The notes below the pieces were generated by a model, which ran no database searches, had not been told where the DNA came from, and saw only the letters and a list, made by a program, of their open reading frames with translations. Positions 50,405 through 58,418 of a DNA stretch of 64,000 nucleotides are shown here, in pieces. How positions within the stretch are numbered: the stretch's first letter is position 1; each line of letters begins with the position of its first letter. Both the position numbers and the translations under genes were made by a program. Origin of the DNA: Streptomyces lincolnensis (GTDB lineage: Bacteria; Actinomycetota; Actinomycetes; Streptomycetales; Streptomycetaceae). The stretch is taken from NCBI RefSeq assembly GCF_001685355.1, contig NZ_CP016438.1, positions 372,001-436,000 of the forward strand. The letters are read 5' to 3'.

Positions 50405-51177
50405 CCGTGCGCCTGGACATCGAGGGCGTGTCCGTCGAGGCCGCCGGTGCCCGGCTCGTCGACGACATCCGGCTCACCGTGGACAGCGGAACGGTCGTCG
50501 GACTGGTCGGCCCCAACGGCAGCGGCAAGTCGACCCTCCTGCGCTGCGTGTACCGTGCGCTGCGGCCGGTCGCGGGCGCGGTGCGGCTCGACGGCGAGGA
50601 CATCGCGCGGATGCCGTCCCGCGCCGCCGCCCGGCTGCTGGCGGCGCTGCCGCAGGAGTCGTCGGCCGAGTTCGACTTCACCGTCGCCGAGGTCGTCACC
50701 ATGGGACGGCTGCCCCACAAGGACCGTACGGCCGCGTCGGATCAGAGGATCTGTGCCGACGCCATGGACCGCACCGGCGTCGGGCACCTCGCCGACCGCG
50801 GGTTCCTCGCCCTGTCCGGCGGCGAGCGGCAACGGGTCCTCATCGCCCGCGCCCTGGCCCAGCAGCCCCGGGTCCTCGTCCTGGACGAGCCCACCAACCA
50901 CCTCGATGTCGCCCACCAGTTGGACGTGCTGTCCCTGGTCCGGACGAGCGGCCTGACCGTGCTGACGGCCCTGCACGACCTGAATCTGGCCGCCGCGCAC
51001 TGCGATGTGCTGTACGTGCTCGCCGCCGGCCGGATCGTCGCGTCGGGACCGCCGCGCGACGTGCTCCGGCCGGACCTGCTGGCCGAGGTGTTCGGCGTCC
51101 GCGCGCATCCCGTACGGCATCCGGAGACCGGTGCCGTCCAGCTCCTCTTCGACCGGCTTTCGACCACCACCCCGTAA
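50401..51177 (+). CDS. FecE/BtuD-type ABC ATPase
   Basis: 258 residues; GTG at 50401 shares GTGA with the permease stop. Walker A GPNGSGKST, Q-loop LPQESSAEFDFTVAEVV, signature LSGGERQRVLIARAL, Walker B VLVLDEPTNHLDVAHQ and switch His in LTALHDLNLAAAHCD. The phrase EPTNHLD is that of the iron-chelate/corrinoid class. Second gene of the importer; a full-length family member with an N-terminal beta-sheet starting VRLDIEGVSVEA. Confidence 0.93.
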   Translation: MTVRLDIEGVSVEAAGARLVDDIRLTVDSGTVVGLVGPNGSGKSTLLRCVYRALRPVAGAVRLDGEDIARMPSRAAARLLAALPQESSAEFDFTVAEVVTMGRLPHKDRTAASDQRICADAMDRTGVGHLADRGFLALSGGERQRVLIARALAQQPRVLVLDEPTNHLDVAHQLDVLSLVRTSGLTVLTALHDLNLAAAHCDVLYVLAAGRIVASGPPRDVLRPDLLAEVFGVRAHPVRHPETGAVQLLFDRLSTTTP

Positions 51178-51185
51178 GGACCTTC

Positions 51186-52178
51186 ATGCGCAAGCTGCTT
51201 CCCGCCGCCCTCGCCCTCGCCGCGACCCTCACCGCCTCCGGCTGCGGTGCGACGGTCGAGCCGGCCAAGAGCACGACGTCCCACGCGGTCACCCTGACCA
51301 ACTGCGGCCGGAAGGTCACCTACGACAAGGTCCCGCAGCGGGTCGTCACCAACGACGTCGGGATCACCGAGCTGATGTTCGCGCTCGGCCTGGAGGACCG
51401 CATGGCCGGGTTCGCGATGCCCGACGACAAGGGCGACCTGAACGGGGTGCCCTGGAAGGACGGCTACAACCGGGTGAAGTGGCTGTCGAAGGACCAGCTC
51501 ACCAAGGAGAACGTCCTCGACGCCCGCGCCGACCTGGTCTTCGCCGGCTGGAACTACGGCTTCCGCGAGGACAGCGGCTTCACGCCCGACGCGCTGCACA
51601 AGCTCGGCATCCCCACCTACACGCTCACCGAGTCCTGCCGCAACGGCCGCACCGAGACCTCACGCGGGATCATGCCGCCCCTGGAGGCCCTCTACACGGA
51701 CCTCACCAATCTCGGGAAGCTGTTCGGCGTCGAGAAGCGGGCGGCCACGCTGATCGCCGGCTTCAGGAAGGAGGTCGCCGCCGTGCACGACAAGGCGCCC
51801 GCCGAGCGTCCCAAGGTGTTCCTCTACGACAGCGGGCAGGACCAGCCCTTCACGTCCGGGCGGTATGCCGCACCCGAGCAGATCATCAGCGAGGCGGGCG
51901 GGGTCAACGTCATGCACGACGTCGCCGACTCCTGGACGACGGTGGGCTGGGAGAGCGTCGTCGAACGGGACCCGGACATCATCGTGATCTGCGACTACGG
52001 CGACGTGAGCGCCGAGCGGAAGAAGAAGTTCCTGCTCTCCTACGCGCCGCTGCGGAACGTCTCGGCCGTGAAGCACCGGCGGATCTTCGTCCTCGACTAC
52101 GTCGACCTGGTCGAGAGTCCGCGCAACCCGTCCGCGATCGCCCGCCTCGGCGCGTATCTGCGGACGGCACAGCGGTGA
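51186..52178 (+). CDS. Corrinoid/F420-0-type ABC substrate-binding lipoprotein
   Basis: 330 residues; ATG at 51186 with AAGGA upstream. Lipobox LTASGC (Cys20) anchors it on the outer face. The BtuF/FepB fold is seen in VTLTNCGRKVTYDKVPQRVV, DDVGITELMFALGLEDRMAGF-like N-lobe, LDARADLVFAGWNYG and ERDPDIIVICDYGDVSAE in the C-lobe. The sequence belongs to the group annotated as the proposed F420-0-binding protein in Actinobacteria (the permease and ATPase forming a fixed cassette), a name from co-occurrence and not from binding data. The cobalamin riboswitch upstream argues for corrinoid import. Confidence 0.88.
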   Translation: MRKLLPAALALAATLTASGCGATVEPAKSTTSHAVTLTNCGRKVTYDKVPQRVVTNDVGITELMFALGLEDRMAGFAMPDDKGDLNGVPWKDGYNRVKWLSKDQLTKENVLDARADLVFAGWNYGFREDSGFTPDALHKLGIPTYTLTESCRNGRTETSRGIMPPLEALYTDLTNLGKLFGVEKRAATLIAGFRKEVAAVHDKAPAERPKVFLYDSGQDQPFTSGRYAAPEQIISEAGGVNVMHDVADSWTTVGWESVVERDPDIIVICDYGDVSAERKKKFLLSYAPLRNVSAVKHRRIFVLDYVDLVESPRNPSAIARLGAYLRTAQR

Positions 52179-52179
52179 C

Positions 52180-52245
52180 CCGACGCTCACCGACAACCTG
52201 TACCTCAAGGGCGGCGTGAAGATCGCGGGAGTGCCGGACTGCTGA
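52180..52245 (+). pseudogene. Short C-terminal gene remnant after the importer
   Basis: Immediately after the lipoprotein stop, in a different frame, 21 codons and a stop read PTLTDNLYLKGGVKIAGVPD and Cys. Nearly every third position is G or C, the coding signature of this genome, and the frame has no start. It looks like the tail of a lost gene, perhaps a secreted enzyme, joined here by deletion. Confidence 0.45.
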
Positions 52246-52276
52246 GGCCGATCGGCCCGTAAGCCCGGTTCGACGG

Positions 52277-52310
52277 GGACCCCGGTCGCGTGGGTACGCG
52301 GCCGGGGTCC
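52277..52310. terminator. 15-bp stem terminator closing the corrinoid importer
   Basis: GGACCCCGG (52277-52285) with 52302-52310 and inner CGCGT/ACGCG around a GGGT loop; one T-G wobble, otherwise perfect. Confidence 0.8.
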
Positions 52311-52439
52311 TCGTCGTTGCCCGTGACTCCGGGCACTCATGATCGTTGGCCCCGCTGGCACCGCCCGTGTCCGGGGCGGCGCGCGCCTCCTCGCCGTGCT
52401 GCGAGGGGGCGTCGAGAGTCACGGAGAGGGGCTGGGCTG

Positions 52440-52994
52440 ATGGCCGACTGGATCACGATCGGTGTGTCGGCGGCCGCCGTGTCGTGTCCGGTACCGGCGC
52501 TGAGCGGCTCGGCCGTGGTCGTCGACGGGGCGCCGGACCACGCCCGGGTCGTGGTGTGTGCTCCCGACGCCTGGATCGTCATCGGCGACGACGAGGTCGT
52601 GCCACCGCCTCCGTCGCCCACCGCGACACCCAGGGCGGCGGTACCGTCCGTGGAACCCGCGCCCGTCGCCGTACCTTCCCGCCGTCCCGAGCCGGCCCCG
52701 CCGCCCCGCCGGGCGCCCGACCGGCCGGTCGCGCTACGGGCTCCGGCGCCGCCGCCGGAGCCTGCGGCGAGCGGTGCGGCCCCCGGCCCGGTGGAGGAAC
52801 GGCCCGAGGTGCTCCCTCGGCCCGCGCCGCCGGCCTTCCGCTGGGTGCCGCGCGCCCACTACGTCGGCGGACCGCAACGGCCCGCGCCGGGTGGTCTGTC
52901 GACGACGTTCACCATGGTCGTGGTGACGATGCCCGCCGTGCTCGCCGCGGCGGCGCTGCGGCCGGGTTCGCGCCGCCGGAGCGGCCGCGGCTGA
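52440..52994 (+). CDS. Proline-rich protein with a C-terminal membrane helix
   Basis: 184 residues; ATG at 52440 follows GGAGAGGGG. N-terminal 45 residues (MADWITIGVSAAAVSCPVPAL and ARVVVCAPDAWIVIGDDE) are a compact hydrophobic segment, then about 100 residues of Pro/Ala/Arg-rich low complexity, a WVPRAHYVGG motif, and a hydrophobic helix TTFTMVVVTMPAVLAAAAL followed by a basic RPGSRRRSGRG tail. The order suggests a tail-anchored protein whose linker spans a layer such as the cell wall. I recognise no family; base bias supports it as real. It shares its transcript direction with the DUF4239 gene 79 nt downstream. Confidence 0.55.
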   Translation: MADWITIGVSAAAVSCPVPALSGSAVVVDGAPDHARVVVCAPDAWIVIGDDEVVPPPPSPTATPRAAVPSVEPAPVAVPSRRPEPAPPPRRAPDRPVALRAPAPPPEPAASGAAPGPVEERPEVLPRPAPPAFRWVPRAHYVGGPQRPAPGGLSTTFTMVVVTMPAVLAAAALRPGSRRRSGRG

Positions 52995-53073
52995 GGCCGC
53001 TCCCCCTGTTCCTCCCCCTCCCTGTCCCTCCCTCCTCCCTTCCTCTTCCCTTCCTCACAGCTGGAGTTCCGTC
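52995..53073 (+). repeat. Polypyrimidine tract between the two genes
   Basis: Of the roughly 60 bases in 52999-53057, all but two are C or T (CCTCCC, TTCCTC type), an extreme strand bias. It separates the proline-rich gene from the DUF4239 start; the GGAG ribosome site follows it at 53063-53066. Confidence 0.7.
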
Positions 53074-53835
53074 GTGCCCGAGTGGCTGATCTACACGCTG
53101 GCCTCGCTCATGGTCTGCGCCCTCGTCGTCACCATCGCCATGCTGCGGCATCGCCGGGTCTCCGAGGACGAGGACACCTCCGAGACACCGGATGTCCTGG
53201 AGTACATGGTGATGATGGTCGGCGTCGTCTACGCCATCGTGCTCGGCCTGGCCGTGGCCGGTGTGTGGGAGGCGCGCGGTGCCGCCGACGACACTGTGCA
53301 GCGCGAGGCGCAGGCCCTGTACGAGGTGGACCGGCGCCTCGACGTGTATCCGGCCGCCTTCCGCGACCAGGTGCGTGGACGCATCGACGCCTACGTCCGC
53401 CACACCGTCGACTCCGAGTGGCCCGCCATGGCGAACGACGAGCCCGTCGACGCCACGGGAGCACGGCTGCTGGACGGCATCCGCTCCGACATCACCCACC
53501 GCGCTCCGGGCGACGAACTCCAGGCGCAGGCCTACCAGCCGCTGCTGGACCGGGTGGCCGCCGCGGACGACGCCCGCCACCAGCGCCTGGACAGTGTCGG
53601 GAGCACGCTGCCCGGGGTGGTGTGGTTCGGTCTGATCGCCGGGGGGTTCGTGACGCTGGGGCTGCTCTTCACGCTCCAGATCCGGCGCTCGGCGCGCGAG
53701 TTGCTGCTGGCCACCGCGTTCAGCGCCCTGGTCGTCTTCCTGTTGTTCCTGGTGTGGAGCTTCGACGCGCCCTTCGGCCAGTCGGGCGCGGAGTCGGCCG
53801 ATCCCTTGCGGGAACTGCTCACACCCACCGTCTGA
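53074..53835 (+). CDS. DUF4239 (bestrophin-like) membrane protein
   Basis: 253 residues; GTG at 53074 with GGAG upstream. Four membrane helices: two near the N terminus (IYTLASLMVCALVVTIAML; LEYMVMMVGVVYAIVLGLAVAGVW) and two near the C terminus (GVVWFGLIAGGFVTLGLLFTL; ELLLATAFSALVVFLLFLVWSF), separated by a charged cytoplasmic helical segment (VQREAQALYEVDRRLDVYP, RDQVRGRIDAYVRHTVDSEWPAM). The conserved EA-x-x-LY and FGQ-x-G elements are those of DUF4239. The fold resembles bestrophin anion channels; function not shown. Probably co-transcribed with the proline-rich gene. Confidence 0.85.
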   Translation: MPEWLIYTLASLMVCALVVTIAMLRHRRVSEDEDTSETPDVLEYMVMMVGVVYAIVLGLAVAGVWEARGAADDTVQREAQALYEVDRRLDVYPAAFRDQVRGRIDAYVRHTVDSEWPAMANDEPVDATGARLLDGIRSDITHRAPGDELQAQAYQPLLDRVAAADDARHQRLDSVGSTLPGVVWFGLIAGGFVTLGLLFTLQIRRSARELLLATAFSALVVFLLFLVWSFDAPFGQSGAESADPLRELLTPTV

Positions 53836-53907
53836 GCGGCCGGGCGGGCGCAGTTCTTCCTGATGTTCTTCCTGGTGCGGGACATGAGCGCAGTGTGTGA
53901 TGGATCT

Positions 53908-54933
53908 GTGAACACGACCCTGTCGACCTCGTCGCTGCGCCCGTCGGACCGCGCGGAGTTCTGGCGTGACGCCGTGTCGCGCACGTTCATCCCGCTGGAC
54001 GTCGTCCTGCACGAGAGGGAGCCGACCGTGGCGACCATCACCAGCCATCGGTTCGGTCCCCTCCAGGTCTCGGCGGTCACGGCGGGGCCGCAGACCGTCG
54101 TGCGCGATCGCCGGATGATCGCGCGGGACGGGGAGAGCCATCTGACCCTGACGATCCAGCATCGCGGGACGGCGCGGCTCGTCCAGGACCGTCGTGAAGT
54201 GTTCCTGGGCCCGGGGCAGTTCGCCCTCTCCGACGCCTCGCGGCCGTTCGAGAAGGTGCTGCCGGGGACGTTCGGCCTGACGGCGTTCCATCTGCCGCGC
54301 ACCGCCCTCGACATCGGGGACCGGGAGTTACGGGCGCTCACCGCGACGGTGTTCTCGCCCGGCGGCGGGTGCGCGGACGTCGTGGCGAGCTACCTCGGGT
54401 CGCTGGCCCGTTCGGCGGCGGGGCTGGCGCCGGAGTCGGCGCACCACCTGGGTCTCACCGCCTGCGACCTGCTGGCCACGCTGCTGCGGGAACAGCACGG
54501 CAGGCTCGCCCCGGAAGCTCCGGAGGCGGCCCGGGCCATGCTGGTCCGCGTGCGGAGCTTCACGCTGGAGCACCTGGCCGACCCCCGCCTGTCGCCGCAG
54601 ATGATCGCGGCCGCGCACCACATCTCGGTGCGCTACCTCCACAAGCTCTTCGAGAGCGAGGACACCACGCTGACGAAGTGGATCCGGTCGCGCCGGCTGG
54701 CGATGTGCCGGCGTGATCTCGCCCGGCTGCCGGTGCGCGGGGCCAACGTGGCGGCGGTCGCCCAGCGGTGGGGTTTCGTCAGTCCCGCGCACTTCAGTCG
54801 TGTGTTCCGGGCCGCGTACGGCCTGGCGCCCCGGGAGTGGCAGGAGGCGGCCCTGGCCTGTGGTCGGGCGCGGTCCACTGCTGGTGCAGGTTCCTCGCCT
54901 CGTCCAGCCATCGGTCGCTCCCTGCCCCGGTGA
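53908..54933 (+). CDS. AraC-family regulator with an AraC-binding-like N-terminal domain
   Basis: 341 residues from a GTG at 53908 (MNTTLSTSSL); ATG at 53884 is possible. Residues 1-170 are the AraC_binding_2/FeaR-like domain (RAEFWRDAVSRTFIPLDV, GRTARLV-type strand LTIQHRGTARLVQDRREVFLGPGQFALSDASRPFE). The double HTH is VRSFTLEHLADPRLSPQMIAAAHHISVRYLHKLFESEDTTLTKWIRSRRLAMCRRDL and VAQRWGFVSPAHFSRVFRAAYGLAPREWQ. The conserved domain ends near residue 320, after which a 25-residue tail runs into the convergent NB-ARC gene, overlapping it by 140 nt. Confidence 0.85.
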   Translation: MNTTLSTSSLRPSDRAEFWRDAVSRTFIPLDVVLHEREPTVATITSHRFGPLQVSAVTAGPQTVVRDRRMIARDGESHLTLTIQHRGTARLVQDRREVFLGPGQFALSDASRPFEKVLPGTFGLTAFHLPRTALDIGDRELRALTATVFSPGGGCADVVASYLGSLARSAAGLAPESAHHLGLTACDLLATLLREQHGRLAPEAPEAARAMLVRVRSFTLEHLADPRLSPQMIAAAHHISVRYLHKLFESEDTTLTKWIRSRRLAMCRRDLARLPVRGANVAAVAQRWGFVSPAHFSRVFRAAYGLAPREWQEAALACGRARSTAGAGSSPRPAIGRSLPR

Positions 54934-57127
54934 AGCAGCGCAGGGCGTCCTCCAGCGCCGCGAGTGCCTCCGGTCGCCGGCCCAGCGCCCACAGGGCCTG
55001 GGCCTTGCGCATCGTCGGCACTCCGCGGTTCAGGGCGACCCCGACCCGGGCGTCGAACTCCAGGGCGCGGTCGCAGACCGCGTGCGCGGCCTCCCAGTCC
55101 TCCAGGTCCAGGAGTACTCGCGCCTTGCCGCTGAGGGCGTTCATCGCCGTGAAGTCGGCGATGTGCGGTGCCGGGGCGGTACGCGGATCGCTCACCCGTG
55201 CCACGGCGGCGTCGAAGGCGTCGGCCGCCTCCTCCAGCCGGCCCACGGCGCGCAGGTTGAGGGCGAGGCCCAGCAGCGCCTGCGGGTGCCCCTCCTTGTC
55301 GCCCGCGGCGGCGAACAGTTCGGCCGCCCGCCGGGTCTGCTCCACGGCGGACGTGAACTCCCCCGAATCCCGGGCGGCATAGGCGGCGTACGTCAGGGAC
55401 CATGCCTCCTGAACCGGGTCGTGCGCGCGCCGGGCCAGTTCCGCGGCCTCCAGCGCGATCGCCATGCCCTCGGCCGGGCGGTCGAGGCATTGGGCGACCG
55501 CCCAGGACAGGTAGTTGGCGTGGGTCGCTTCGAGTCCGGGGTCACCGAGCGCGTGAGCGGCGGCCCGCGACAGGGCGAAGACAGTGTGCCAGTGCCCCCA
55601 GTGGGACCAGCGGTCGGAGAACCAGTGCATGGACTCCGCGACGTCGACGACCCGCCGGTGGTGGCCGGCCGCCGCCGCGGCCCGCAGGGCGGCGAACCAG
55701 TGGGCGCTCTCCGTCTGGAGCCAGCGCTGCGCGGAGGCCGGGTCGTGGCCGTCGGCCGGCGGACCGGGGACCGGCCGCGGGTCGTCGCCGGGTTCGAACC
55801 ACTGTCCGGCGGCGCGGGCGGTGTCCAGGAGCCAGCCGTCCAACCGCGCTCGGGCGGCCTCGCGTTCCTCGGGTGTCTCCTCGTCACGCAGGCGCTGGTG
55901 GGCGTACAGCCGGACCAGGTCGTGGAAGGAGACCCGGTCGCCGCCGGCGGCGTTCAGCAGGCCGAGTTCGATGAGTTCGTCGGTCATCCGCTCGACGCGT
56001 GCCGGCGTGAACGAGGTGAGCGCCGCGCCGTGGGCGGGCGAGAAGTCGGGGCCCTGGACGAGGGAGAGGCGCCGGAACAACTGGCGTGCGGGTGCGGTGA
56101 GTTGCTCGTAGGAGAGAGTGAAGGCGGATTTCACCTTCAGGTCTCCGGCGGTGAGCCGGTCCAGGCGCAGGTCCTCGGCCGCGAGCCGGTCGGCGAGGCC
56201 GGTCGCGCTCCAGGCCGGGCGGCTCACCAGGCGGTTGCCTGCGATGCGCAGGGCGAGGGGCAGGCCGCCGCAGAGGTCGGCGATGCGTCGTAGGGACGCG
56301 GTGTCCTGCCGGTCCGTGCGGTCGGCGGTGATCGTCTCCAGCAGGGTGGTGGCCGCGTGGGCCGGGAGCGGGGTCGGCACGAGTCGGCGGGCGTGCTCGA
56401 TGCCGGTCAGCGCGCGGCGGCTGGTGACCCAGAACACGCACTTCCCGTCGCCCGGCAGCAGGGGGCGCAGTTGGGCCTCGTCGGCGGCGTTGTCGAGGAT
56501 GACCAGGACGTTCTTGTCCCGGACGACGCGTCGATGGAGCACCTGGCGCTCCTCCAGGTCCGCGGGCAGGTCGTGTTCGGGCACTCCGAGTGCCTTGAGC
56601 AGGCGGGCCAGCGCGTCGTGCGGGTCGAGGGGTTCCTCGTCCAGGCCGCGCAGGTTGAGGAACAGGCATCCGTCGTCGTAGCGCGCCGCCTGCCGGTGCG
56701 CGGCCTGGACGACCAGTGTCGTCTTCCCCAGGCCGGGGGCGCCGCTGACGATCACCGGGATCGCGGCGGTTCCCGGCGTCCCGGCCGCGTCGAGCCGGCG
56801 GATCTCCTCGTCGCGCCCGGCGAAGTCCGGTACGGCCGGGGGAAGATCGCACAGGCCGTGCGGGGGGCGCCGGGTTCGGCGGGTTCGGCGGCGCCCGTCG
56901 CGCGCGGCGGTGAGCAGGCGGTCGGTGTCCTCCCGGGGCAGGCGGAGGGCGGTGGCGAGGGCCTGGACGGTGCGGGCCTGGGGTCCTCGGCTGCGGCCGC
57001 GTTCCATGTCGCCGATGGCGCGGTCGCTGACACCGGAGGCGAGGGCGAGTTCCTCCAGGGTCATCCCCGCCGCGTGTCTGTGGCCGCGCAGCAAGGGGCC
57101 CAGCGCGTCCGATTGCGGACCGACCAC
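54794..57127 (-). CDS. HTH-NB-ARC-TPR (STAND ATPase) regulator
   Basis: 777 residues from a GTG at 57127. XRE HTH (RHAAGMTLEELALASGVSDRAIGDMERGRSR, residues ~15-70), Arg-rich linker, NB-ARC domain with Walker A GAPGLGKTT (129-137), Walker B VLVILDNAAD, GLPLALRIAG (GxP motif) and a winged-helix part (LSLVQGPDFSPAHGAAL), then TPR repeats from about 480 to 740 (ALLGLALNLRAVGRLEEAADAF, ALWALGRRPEALAALEDALRCF). A STAND-type switch: ligand-sensing TPRs, ATP-driven oligomerisation and DNA binding. It lacks a nuclease or TIR effector, so regulation is more likely than defence. Divergent from two alpha/beta hydrolase genes. Confidence 0.88.
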   Translation of the reverse strand: MVGPQSDALGPLLRGHRHAAGMTLEELALASGVSDRAIGDMERGRSRGPQARTVQALATALRLPREDTDRLLTAARDGRRRTRRTRRPPHGLCDLPPAVPDFAGRDEEIRRLDAAGTPGTAAIPVIVSGAPGLGKTTLVVQAAHRQAARYDDGCLFLNLRGLDEEPLDPHDALARLLKALGVPEHDLPADLEERQVLHRRVVRDKNVLVILDNAADEAQLRPLLPGDGKCVFWVTSRRALTGIEHARRLVPTPLPAHAATTLLETITADRTDRQDTASLRRIADLCGGLPLALRIAGNRLVSRPAWSATGLADRLAAEDLRLDRLTAGDLKVKSAFTLSYEQLTAPARQLFRRLSLVQGPDFSPAHGAALTSFTPARVERMTDELIELGLLNAAGGDRVSFHDLVRLYAHQRLRDEETPEEREAARARLDGWLLDTARAAGQWFEPGDDPRPVPGPPADGHDPASAQRWLQTESAHWFAALRAAAAAGHHRRVVDVAESMHWFSDRWSHWGHWHTVFALSRAAAHALGDPGLEATHANYLSWAVAQCLDRPAEGMAIALEAAELARRAHDPVQEAWSLTYAAYAARDSGEFTSAVEQTRRAAELFAAAGDKEGHPQALLGLALNLRAVGRLEEAADAFDAAVARVSDPRTAPAPHIADFTAMNALSGKARVLLDLEDWEAAHAVCDRALEFDARVGVALNRGVPTMRKAQALWALGRRPEALAALEDALRCFTGAGSDRWLDEARNLHQQWTAPDHRPGPPPATPGAPGRTRPGTHD

Positions 57128-57403
57128 GACTGTCCGTTCCCTTCCCTGGCGACACCTCGATGTGTCGGAACAACGTGCCTGCTCAGGGGGGTATTCCGGA
57201 GGCCGGTCGGCGCCGGTGCGGACGCGGGGGTCCGGCCGGGGCCGACCAGCCCGTGCGCTGCGGGACCAACAGTGGTGCGCGCTGGGTCAATCGGTACCGG
57301 TCCGCCGGACCTAGCGTGTCGGGCGGCGGTCCGGAGCCCGTGCTCCGGGCCGCCTTCGCCGGTCACACCTCCGGCGTACCGCACACCGATTCAGGAGACG
57401 CCC
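57128..57403. other. Divergent control region, NB-ARC regulator and esterase gene
   Basis: 276 bp. TAGCGT at 57312-57317 is a plausible plus-strand -10 box for the hydrolase gene; the -35 is not consensus. No clear dyad longer than 6 bp; no gene inside. Confidence 0.35.
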
Positions 57404-58375
57404 ATGTCCGATGCCGCCCCGCCGGTCAAGCCGGTACTGGAGCCCGCTGCGCAGGCGTTCGTCGAGGCGACGGCGAACCCGCCCTACCTCTTCGACCTGC
57501 CGCCCGCCGAGGGCCGCAAGGCCGTCGACGAGGTCCAGTCCGGTGCCATCGACAAGCCCGCCGTCGACGAGGAGTGGATCACCGTCCCCGGCGGCCCCAC
57601 CGGCCAGGTCCGCACCCGCATCGTCCGCCCCGCAGGAGCCACCGGCACCCTCCCGGTCATCCTCTACCTGCACGGCGCCGGCTGGGTCTTCGGCAACGCC
57701 CACACCCACGACCGCCTCGTGCGCGAACTCGCCACCGGCGCCGGCGCCGCCGTGGTCTTCCCCGAATACGACCTCTCCCCCGAAGCCCGCTACCCGGTCG
57801 CCATCGAGCAGAACTACACCGTCGCCCGATGGATCACCACCCACGGCGCCTCGAAGAACCTGGACGCCTCCCGCCTCGCGGTCGCCGGGGACTCCGTCGG
57901 CGGCAACATGAGCGCAGCCCTGACCCTGATGGCCAAAGAGCGCGGCGACGTGTCGCTGGTTCAGCAGGTGCTGTTCTACCCGGTCACCGACGCGAACTTC
58001 GACACCGCCTCCTACCGCCAGTTCGCGACCGGCTACTTCCTGCGCCGCGACGGCATGCAGTGGTTCTGGGACCAGTACACCCGGAGCGAAGCGGACCGCG
58101 CCCGGATCACCGCCTCCCCGCTGCGCGCCACCACCGACCAGCTCACCGGCCTGCCCCCGGCCCTGATCATCACCGGCGAGGCCGACGTCCTGCGCGACGA
58201 GGGCGAGGCGTACGCCAACAAGCTCCGCCAGGCCGGCGTGGCCGTCACCGCCGTCCGCTACCAGGGCATCATCCACGACTTCGTCATGCTCAACGCCCTG
58301 CGCGAAACCCACGCCGCCCAGGCCGCCATCACCCAAGCCGTCACCACCCTGCGCACCGCACTCCACCCCGCCTGA
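57404..58375 (+). CDS. Alpha/beta hydrolase, HSL (esterase/lipase) type
   Basis: 323 residues; ATG at 57404 with CAGGAGACG upstream. HSL family: oxyanion motif HGAGW (90-94; HGGGW in the consensus), nucleophile Ser164 in GDSVGGN, acid in ITGEADVLRDEGEAYANKL, and His in GIIHDFVM. No signal peptide, so cytoplasmic. Such enzymes hydrolyse short acyl esters. The conserved HGGG becomes HGAG, seen in active relatives. Probably co-transcribed with the smaller hydrolase 43 nt downstream and regulated by the divergent NB-ARC protein. Confidence 0.9.
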   Translation: MSDAAPPVKPVLEPAAQAFVEATANPPYLFDLPPAEGRKAVDEVQSGAIDKPAVDEEWITVPGGPTGQVRTRIVRPAGATGTLPVILYLHGAGWVFGNAHTHDRLVRELATGAGAAVVFPEYDLSPEARYPVAIEQNYTVARWITTHGASKNLDASRLAVAGDSVGGNMSAALTLMAKERGDVSLVQQVLFYPVTDANFDTASYRQFATGYFLRRDGMQWFWDQYTRSEADRARITASPLRATTDQLTGLPPALIITGEADVLRDEGEAYANKLRQAGVAVTAVRYQGIIHDFVMLNALRETHAAQAAITQAVTTLRTALHPA

Positions 58376-58418
58376 CACCTGCCTGAGCACCTGCCTGACA
58401 TCCGAGGAGTACATCGAC

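Noticed and set aside
54794..57127. NB-ARC protein as an antiphage STAND (Avs-like) defence gene
   Set aside because: It has an N-terminal DNA-binding HTH and no nuclease, TIR or protease effector; regulator is the better reading.
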